Shown here piece by piece: positions 49,144-55,809 of a stretch of DNA of 55,809 nucleotides. Each line of letters opens with the position of its first letter. Within the stretch, counting starts at the first letter, position 1. The notes below the pieces were generated by a model, which worked only from the letters and a program-made list of their open reading frames with translations, was not told the origin of the DNA and searched no databases. Position numbers and translations under genes: made by a program. This DNA is from Pelagibacteraceae bacterium (GTDB taxonomy: Bacteria > Pseudomonadota > Alphaproteobacteria > GCA-002720895): assembly GCA_002717245.1 (NCBI GenBank), contig PBCY01000019.1, positions 83,970 to 139,778 of the forward strand, read 5' to 3'.

Positions 49144-52100
49144 TTGGATATTATTAAAAATTGTCTAAGAAGACCAATAATAATTTACGCGCTTATAATA
49201 TTAATTTTATTTTCTGGAATTTTAGCATTGTTTAAGATTCCAATTCAATTAACTCCTGATGTAAGAAAACCATTAATAGAAATATCTACAAATTGGCAAG
49301 GAGGATCTCCTAGTGAGGTAGAACGTGAAATTGTTATTAAACAAGAAGATGTTTTGAAATCTGTTAAAGGTGTAGAAAGGATAAGAAGTAATTCCTATGA
49401 CAAAAAATCTGAAATAAAATTAGAATTTAATTCCACAAAAAATTTTCAAACTGCGCTACTGATGGTTTCTAACGCACTAGATAGAGTTAGAGGAATGCCA
49501 GAAGAAATAATGAAACCTACTATAGAAACTTCAGGTAGTGAGGATGCGCCAATTGCATGGATAATGCTTCGACCAATAAAAAAAATAAATAAATCTATGT
49601 CTGAATTTGGTGATTTAGCAGATAATCTAGTAAAAACAGAATTTGAGAAAATTCCTGGGATTTCAAGATCTAATATTTTTGGTGGTAGTAAAACTGAGAT
49701 GCAAGTTATTGTAGATCCTCAAAGATTATCTTTATATAAATTAACAATCCCTGATATTGCTAATAGTTTAATATCGTCAAATGTTTCTTTAACAGCTGGA
49801 GATGTAGATGAAGGAAAAAGAAAATATTTAATAAGAGCTGAAGGACAATTAGATAATCCAGAAAAAATAAAAAAGGTTGTAATTAAAGTAAATAAAGATG
49901 AACAAACTCAATTTTCTTCAAAAATTTTTTTAGAAGATGTTGCGGAAGTAAAATATGGAATAAAAGAACCTAGTGCGTATATCCGTTCATTAGGAAAGGA
50001 GGTGATAGCTTTAAATTTAGTAAGAGATGTCGGGGTTAATGTTTTAGAAACAATGGAACAAGTAAAAAAAACCATTAAAAGATTAAATCCAATATTAAAC
50101 AAAGAAGGCTTGGAACTTAAACAAGTATATGATGAAACTGTATATATAAATTCTTCAATAGACTTGGTTCAACAAAATATAATTCTTGGAGGTTTATTAG
50201 CTGCGTTAGTATTATTATTATTTTTAAATTCAGCTAGAGCTACATTGGTAATAGCAACAACTATCCCTCTCACAATAATTGGAACTTTTGTAGCAATGGC
50301 AATTTTAGGAAAATCATTAAACGTTATTAGTCTAGCAGGATTAGCTTTTGCTGTAGGAATGGTTATTGATGCAGCAATTGTTGTATTAGAAAATATTTTT
50401 AGACATAAAGAAATGGGTAAAAATGATTATGAAGCTTCATTAATTGGAACAAAAGAAGTCTGGCAAGCTGTTTTTTTATCAGCATTAACTACTGTTCTAG
50501 TTTTTATACCTTTATTAATTGTACAAGTTGAAGCAGGTCAATTATTTAGGGATATATCTGTTGCAATTTGTGTTGCTATTAGTTTATCACTGGTTTTAGC
50601 TACAACTTTAATTCCAGTTATATCTAGCAAACTACAACTACTACAAACTGATAACAAAAAAAAAATTTGGAAATTTAATAATCCTAAAATTCTAGAAAAA
50701 CTTGCTTTAAACTTTTTATATAGATTTTACAAGTATTTAGCCTGGATTTTACCATCAAAAAAAAGAGCTTCTGTTACAATTTCTACAATTATTTTAATAA
50801 GCATTATTGGTATTTTTTTTCTTAAACCTAAATTAGAATATTTGCCTGAAGGTAATAAAAATTTAGTTTTTGGAATTTTGATACCTCCTCCAGGATATAA
50901 TTTGGATACAACTAGTGAAATTGCAAAAAATATCGAGAACCAAATTAAGCCTTATTTTATTTTAGAAGAAGGTGGTGACTCAACTGCAATTGATTATCCA
51001 AGAATAAGTAATTTTTTTTATGTTTCTACATCCACAAGAATTTTTATTGGAGCATCTACTGAAGACCCAAATAATGTTAAAAAAATTATCCCATTAATGG
51101 AGAAATTAGCCTTTCAAGAATCCGGAACTTTAGGTTTTATAAATCAACCGTCGATATTTGGTAGAACAGGAGGTGGTAGCAGGCAAATTGATGTAAATTT
51201 TAGTGGTAATAATTTAAATGACATTTTAGATGTAACAAAAAAAGCTTTTTTTATTACTAATCAAGTATTTCCTAAAAAACTTGGTAATACGCAAATACGA
51301 CCAAAACCAGGTTTAGAACTTGGGACGCCAGAGCTGAGATTTATACCTGATATGGAAAAATTATCTGAAAATGGTATCACGGTAAGAGAATTTGCAAATA
51401 CTATGGATGCTTTTAATGATGGTTTATGGATAGATGAAATAGTTGCTGAAGGAAAGAATATGGACTTAAGAATAATTGGAAAAAAAAATGAAGAAATTAA
51501 TTTTACTCAACAAATAGCTAATATTCCAATAGTTTCAAAATCTGGAATAACAATACCTCTTTCTTCAGTCTCAAAAAATGAAATTACTTCAAGTGCTGTT
51601 TCAATTCGTCATATTAATTTTAAAAGAACTGTAACTTTAGAAATAAGACCCCCGTCCCAAATTCCTTTAGAAGTTGCTATAAATATTCTTAATGAGTCTG
51701 TTGTTAAAGGTTTAAGCGACGAAGCTTTTAAAAAAGGTATTATAATTAATTTATCTGGAACAGCAGATAAGCTATCACAAACATTAGATTCAATGTCGTT
51801 AAGTATAGCAATTGCATTAATTTTAGTTTTTTTAAGTTTAGCAATACTTTTACAAAGTTTTATTTTGTCATTAGTTATTATGATTGCAGTGCCACTAGCA
51901 ACTGTCGGCGGCTTTATAGGACTTAAAATTCTTAATTTATTTACTTATCAAGCATTAGATATGTTAACTTTACTTGGTTTTTTAATTTTAATTGGAATTG
52001 TTGTTAATAACTCAATATTACTTGTTCTTAAAACAGTGGATCTAATTAAAGAAAAAAAACTATCAAAAATAGATGCTATTTTTGAATCTGCTAAAACTAG

Positions 52101-52314
52101 AGTTAGACCAATATTTATGTCTACATTAACTAGTATTTTTGGAATGTTTCCTTTAGTTTTGTTCCCAGGTGCAGGCTCAGAACTATATAAAGGTTTAGGT
52201 TCGGTTGTTATTGGCGGATTATTTTTATCGGCAATACTAATATTAATAATAGTTCCGGCGTTATTAACTTTAACAATTAATGAAAATAAAATAATCAAAG
52301 ACTCTTACAAATAG
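49144..52314 (+). CDS. RND efflux permease (AcrB/HAE1 family), TTG start
   Basis: 1056 aa; IYALIILILFSGILALFKIPIQLTPDVRKPLIEISTNWQGGSPSEVEREI, GLAFAVGMVIDAAIVVLENIFRH, TLLGFLILIGIVVNNSILLV. Confidence 0.95.
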   Translation: MDIIKNCLRRPIIIYALIILILFSGILALFKIPIQLTPDVRKPLIEISTNWQGGSPSEVEREIVIKQEDVLKSVKGVERIRSNSYDKKSEIKLEFNSTKNFQTALLMVSNALDRVRGMPEEIMKPTIETSGSEDAPIAWIMLRPIKKINKSMSEFGDLADNLVKTEFEKIPGISRSNIFGGSKTEMQVIVDPQRLSLYKLTIPDIANSLISSNVSLTAGDVDEGKRKYLIRAEGQLDNPEKIKKVVIKVNKDEQTQFSSKIFLEDVAEVKYGIKEPSAYIRSLGKEVIALNLVRDVGVNVLETMEQVKKTIKRLNPILNKEGLELKQVYDETVYINSSIDLVQQNIILGGLLAALVLLLFLNSARATLVIATTIPLTIIGTFVAMAILGKSLNVISLAGLAFAVGMVIDAAIVVLENIFRHKEMGKNDYEASLIGTKEVWQAVFLSALTTVLVFIPLLIVQVEAGQLFRDISVAICVAISLSLVLATTLIPVISSKLQLLQTDNKKKIWKFNNPKILEKLALNFLYRFYKYLAWILPSKKRASVTISTIILISIIGIFFLKPKLEYLPEGNKNLVFGILIPPPGYNLDTTSEIAKNIENQIKPYFILEEGGDSTAIDYPRISNFFYVSTSTRIFIGASTEDPNNVKKIIPLMEKLAFQESGTLGFINQPSIFGRTGGGSRQIDVNFSGNNLNDILDVTKKAFFITNQVFPKKLGNTQIRPKPGLELGTPELRFIPDMEKLSENGITVREFANTMDAFNDGLWIDEIVAEGKNMDLRIIGKKNEEINFTQQIANIPIVSKSGITIPLSSVSKNEITSSAVSIRHINFKRTVTLEIRPPSQIPLEVAINILNESVVKGLSDEAFKKGIIINLSGTADKLSQTLDSMSLSIAIALILVFLSLAILLQSFILSLVIMIAVPLATVGGFIGLKILNLFTYQALDMLTLLGFLILIGIVVNNSILLVLKTVDLIKEKKLSKIDAIFESAKTRVRPIFMSTLTSIFGMFPLVLFPGAGSELYKGLGSVVIGGLFLSAILILIIVPALLTLTINENKIIKDSYK

Positions 52315-52522
52315 AAATCTCTATTACATTCTTAGTTTTATTAAAACTTTGGAACAAACAATTAGAAACTTCGCAAAAAGCTTTAAAATCTTTAATTGCC
52401 TGTGGATCTGTTGTCAAAACTAACAGAATATCGCCTGTTTTTAAATTTTTAAGCGCTTTTTCTGCTTTTAATACAGGAATTGGACACCTTAATCCTTTTA
52501 CATTTAAAACTTTTTTAGTCAT
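52295..52522 (-). CDS. TusA-family sulfurtransferase
   Basis: LNVKGLRCPIPVLKAEKALKNLKTGDILLVLTTDPQAIKDF; conserved CPxP. Confidence 0.92.
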   Translation of the reverse strand: MTKKVLNVKGLRCPIPVLKAEKALKNLKTGDILLVLTTDPQAIKDFKAFCEVSNCLFQSFNKTKNVIEISICKSL

Positions 52523-52601
52523 AATAATAAAAAAAAAAAATTAAAATAATTTCTTGAAAAAACAAATCATTTATTAAAGAATCATATATAAAAATATTAA
52601 A

Positions 52602-53030
52602 ATGTTAATAAGGGATATATTAAAAAAAAAAGGAAGTAAAACTTTTACAGCAACTAAAGAAACTAAAATAGTTGATATTGCTCATATATTGACTAAAGAA
52701 AATATAGGGGCAATAGTAATTTTAGAAAAAGAAAAAGTAGCTGGGATATTATCAGAAAGAGATATTGTTCGAGGATTTACACAAAAAAAATCTGTAAGAA
52801 ATACGCAAGCTCAAGAATTAATGACTAAAAATGTTTTTACTTGTAGTTTAGAAGATAACAATGAAGATCTTCTGACATTAATGGTTAGCAAACATTTTAG
52901 ACATTTACCGGTTATTGATAAGGGAAAACTTGTTGGTGTTGTTAGTATCGGTGACTTAGTAAGAGACAGAACTAAAAGATTAAAAAAAGAAATTGATCAG
53001 CTTAAATCTTATGTAACTAAATCCTATTAA
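52602..53030 (+). CDS. CBS domain-pair protein
   Basis: GAIVILEKEKVAGILSERDIVRGF ... HLPVIDKGKLVGVVSIGDLV. Confidence 0.9.
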   Translation: MLIRDILKKKGSKTFTATKETKIVDIAHILTKENIGAIVILEKEKVAGILSERDIVRGFTQKKSVRNTQAQELMTKNVFTCSLEDNNEDLLTLMVSKHFRHLPVIDKGKLVGVVSIGDLVRDRTKRLKKEIDQLKSYVTKSY

Positions 53031-53117
53031 TTAAAAAAAATAGTTAATTAATTTATATAAAATTTGCGCATTATTTAAACTTGATTTAATAAATTTTAAA
53101 GATATTTTTTATATAAA

Positions 53118-54092
53118 ATGAAAATTTTAAGATATTTATTTCTATTAATTTCTTTCTTTATATTACCAAATAACATTACTAAAGCAGAGGTCGGTACTTT
53201 AAATATTGGATTGCTTAAATATGGCAGTGTAAATTGGGAAATGGATATTATTAAACATAACGAATTAGATAAAAAAAATAATATAACTATAAATAAAAAA
53301 TTTTACTCTACTAAAAACGCTGCAGCTATTGCCTTACAAGGAAAAGCCGTAGATATAATAGTTACTGATTGGATATGGGTTTCAAGACAAAAAGCACTAA
53401 ACAGAAGCTATTTATTTTATCCTCACTCAATGTCAGTTGGTGGAATTATTGTTAGACATGACTCAGAAATAACTGACATACAAAATTTAGAAAATAAAAA
53501 GCTTGGAATTGCAGGAAGTTCAATTGATAAAAGTTGGTTATTATTTAGAGCATATGGAATTAAAAAATTAAGCAAAGACCCGAAGCAATTTTTAAAACCA
53601 ACTTACGCAGCCCCTCCTCTACTAAATGAATTAGTTAAAAAAAATGAAATCGATGCTGTTTTAAATTACTGGCATTATAATGCTAGGCTAATATCTAAAG
53701 GATATAGAGAATTAATATCGGTTGATGATATTTTAAAAAATTTAGGTATTAAAACTAAAATACCTGCATACGGTTGGGTTTTTTCTGAAAAATTTGCAAA
53801 GAATAAAAAAGAATTAATTAATAATTTTTTAAAAGCATCAATGGAAGCAAAAAAAATAATGTTATCTTCTGATAATGAATGGGAAAGAATATTTTCTTTA
53901 ACAAAAGCAGAAGATAGAACTGCCCTTATACATTTAAGAGATGCTTATAGAAACGGGATACCTTTAGTATTTGGTAATGAAGAGATTGAAGAAACAAAAA
54001 AAGTATATAAAATTTTAGCAGAATACGGTGGTAGAGATTTGGTTGGAAAAAATAATGAAATCTCTGAAGGTATATTTTGGCTTCCTAATTAA
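53118..54092 (+). CDS. ABC transporter substrate-binding protein, NMT1/SsuA-TauA superfamily
   Basis: Signal peptide; LNIGLLKYGSVNWEMDII, AIALQGKAVDIIVTDWIWVSRQ, NLENKKLGIAGSSIDKSWLL; adjacent permease and ATPase. Confidence 0.85.
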   Translation: MKILRYLFLLISFFILPNNITKAEVGTLNIGLLKYGSVNWEMDIIKHNELDKKNNITINKKFYSTKNAAAIALQGKAVDIIVTDWIWVSRQKALNRSYLFYPHSMSVGGIIVRHDSEITDIQNLENKKLGIAGSSIDKSWLLFRAYGIKKLSKDPKQFLKPTYAAPPLLNELVKKNEIDAVLNYWHYNARLISKGYRELISVDDILKNLGIKTKIPAYGWVFSEKFAKNKKELINNFLKASMEAKKIMLSSDNEWERIFSLTKAEDRTALIHLRDAYRNGIPLVFGNEEIEETKKVYKILAEYGGRDLVGKNNEISEGIFWLPN

Positions 54093-54112
54093 TTAAATTT
54101 TGTAAGAGTAAA

Positions 54113-54871
54113 TTGTTGAATGCTTTATTAAATAACGGATTATTTAGAAGAGTAATTTCTGTAATAATTTTATTAATTATTTGGAAAATAGTTGCTGCTT
54201 TAATTGGAGATGAAACAATATTACCTTCTCCGAATAATGTCGCAGAATCAATCAAATATCACGCATCAGCTGAGTTATTTCATCACGTATACATAACTTT
54301 ATTAAGAGTTTTTGCCGCATTCTTCCTTGCAATGTTTATAGGGTCAGCGATTGGAATTGCCATGGGAAGAAGGGAAAAATTAGATGACTATTTTGATGGA
54401 TGGCTAATATTAGCTTTAAACGTTCCTGCTCTTGTTACTATAATATTATGTTTTATTTGGTTTGGTTTGAATGAAGTTGCTGCAATATTGGCTGTAGCAA
54501 TTAACAAAATACCTACTGTTACTGTTATTTTAAGAGAAGGAACTAAAGCTCTTAATGAAAAACTTATAGATGTAGGAAAAATATATAATTTAAAAAGAAG
54601 CGAAATTGTAAAAGAAATTCTTATACCTCAGTTATATCCATATTTTATTTCAGCAGCTCGTTCTGGTTTAGCTTTAATATGGAAAATTGTTTTAGTAGTG
54701 GAGCTTCTTGGGAGATCTAATGGAGTTGGTTTTAAGATTAATGAATTTTTCTCAATGTTTGACACTACTTCGATATTAGCTTATACACTGGTTTTTGTTT
54801 TTATTATCATGTCTATAGAATGGTTTCTTGTAAAGCCAATTGAAAAAAAGTTAACAGAATGGAGATTGTAA
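54113..54871 (+). CDS. ABC transporter permease (SsuC/TauC-like), TTG start
   Basis: ILPSPNNVAESIKYH, LRVFAAFFLAMFIGSAIGIAMGR, BPD motif EGTKALNEKLIDVGKIYNLKRSEIVKEILIPQLYPYFIS. Confidence 0.9.
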   Translation: MLNALLNNGLFRRVISVIILLIIWKIVAALIGDETILPSPNNVAESIKYHASAELFHHVYITLLRVFAAFFLAMFIGSAIGIAMGRREKLDDYFDGWLILALNVPALVTIILCFIWFGLNEVAAILAVAINKIPTVTVILREGTKALNEKLIDVGKIYNLKRSEIVKEILIPQLYPYFISAARSGLALIWKIVLVVELLGRSNGVGFKINEFFSMFDTTSILAYTLVFVFIIMSIEWFLVKPIEKKLTEWRL

Positions 54872-54890
54872 ATTAATTAAATTTGTAAAA

Positions 54891-55625
54891 ATGAAAGAAA
54901 TAAATATTGAAATAAAAAATAAATCTTTTCCTTTAAAAATTAAAAACACAAAAAGACAAAATTTAATTTTTAAAAATATAGTTTTAAAAATAAAAAAAGG
55001 AGAATTTATTTCTATTTTTGGGCCTTCTGGTTGTGGCAAAACTACATTATTAAATATGATTTCTGGATTAGACAAAAATTTTGAAGGTTCAATAGAAGCA
55101 GAAAAAAATGTAAGTTATATGTTTCAATCGCCAAGACTATTTCCATGGTTAACTGCAATTGACAATATTAAGTTTCCAATAAGAAAAAATAGTAATTCTG
55201 ATAAAATAGCTAATGGTCTTATAAAGAAAGTTGGGTTAGAAAAATTTAAAAATCAATACCCAGATAAATTGTCTGGGGGAATGCAAAGAAGAATTGCTCT
55301 GGCTAGAGCTTTTGCTTCTAACCCAAGTGTTTTATTATTAGACGAACCATTCATATCGCTTGATAGAAAAATCGCAAATTTATTAAGAAAATTATTAATT
55401 AATTTATGGAAAAAAAATAAACCAACTGTCATTTTTGTTAGTCATGATTTAGATGAGGCAATTGAGTTAGCGGATAGAATATTTTTTTTATCAAGCCTAC
55501 CTTCAAAAATATTACTCGAACATAAGATAAATTTAACAAGACCAAGGAATATAAATAGTAAAAAATTTATCTCACTTAAGAGATTATTAAGCTCAACTAC
55601 TAGAACAAAAAGCCAAAAAAATTAA
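54891..55625 (+). CDS. ABC transporter ATP-binding protein (SsuB/TauB-like)
   Basis: GPSGCGKTTLLNMISGL, LSGGMQRRIALARAFASNPSVLLLDEPF, FVSHDLDEAIELADRI. Confidence 0.94.
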   Translation: MKEINIEIKNKSFPLKIKNTKRQNLIFKNIVLKIKKGEFISIFGPSGCGKTTLLNMISGLDKNFEGSIEAEKNVSYMFQSPRLFPWLTAIDNIKFPIRKNSNSDKIANGLIKKVGLEKFKNQYPDKLSGGMQRRIALARAFASNPSVLLLDEPFISLDRKIANLLRKLLINLWKKNKPTVIFVSHDLDEAIELADRIFFLSSLPSKILLEHKINLTRPRNINSKKFISLKRLLSSTTRTKSQKN

Positions 55626-55809
55626 ATATAACTTATTCAATTATTTCATATAAAACAAATATATCGATTCAAAAAGCAGATATAGCAAATAATGCTGTTG
55701 TAAAAATGCAACATTTTAATAAAAATTTTACTTTTTTTATACATACAATAACATATAAATTAATATATAAATAACTGATTTTACTAGGTAATAGCCGTAT
55801 ATAGGCGTA

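Noticed and set aside
55626-55809. Minus-strand signal-peptide-like stretch (VKFLLKCCIFTTALFAISAF then stop)
   Set aside because: Interrupted immediately by a stop and no continuing ORF; cannot be supported as a gene.

Overview
The window is a gene-dense, very AT-rich bacterial chromosome segment with about 50 recognisable protein genes. The gene content and order (relA/spoT-pdxJ-acpS-lepB-rnc-recO; aroQ-accB-accC-aat-DUF2155-NDUFA12; dxs-ispA-xseB-HDAC; clpA-clpS; ALAS-type hemA) point to a streamlined, probably marine alphaproteobacterium. That assignment is inferred from genes, not from a search. I found no tRNA, rRNA, CRISPR array or mobile element. Most of the window is housekeeping or metabolism. 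The main accessory island is about 31.7-34.6 kb: a putative secreted PG-binding/trypsin-like protease, an ECF sigma factor, a one-TM anti-sigma-like protein and a small membrane protein. Reading the intergenic DNA by eye, I found three copies of an ECF-type promoter motif, G(G/C)AAT-AAA-N12-T-CGTT with an invariant 16-nt spacer. One lies upstream of the sigma gene and one upstream of the small membrane protein, each with CGTT ending exactly 9 nt before the ATG. The third is on the minus strand in the gap upstream of the protease and would drive an unannotated small RNA. That RNA would fold into two hairpins and expose UCUCCCUCA in a loop, complementary to UGAGGGAGA at the sigma start codon. 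This looks like an undescribed sigma/anti-sigma/protease/sRNA circuit. Other notable points: a perfect 19-bp Fur box before a lone iron-binding protein gene, a tandem NrdR-like box pair before nrdJ, a poly-A14 frameshift splitting a phosphomannomutase gene, a complete N-degron pathway (bpt, aat, clpS, clpA), and absence of era from its usual position.
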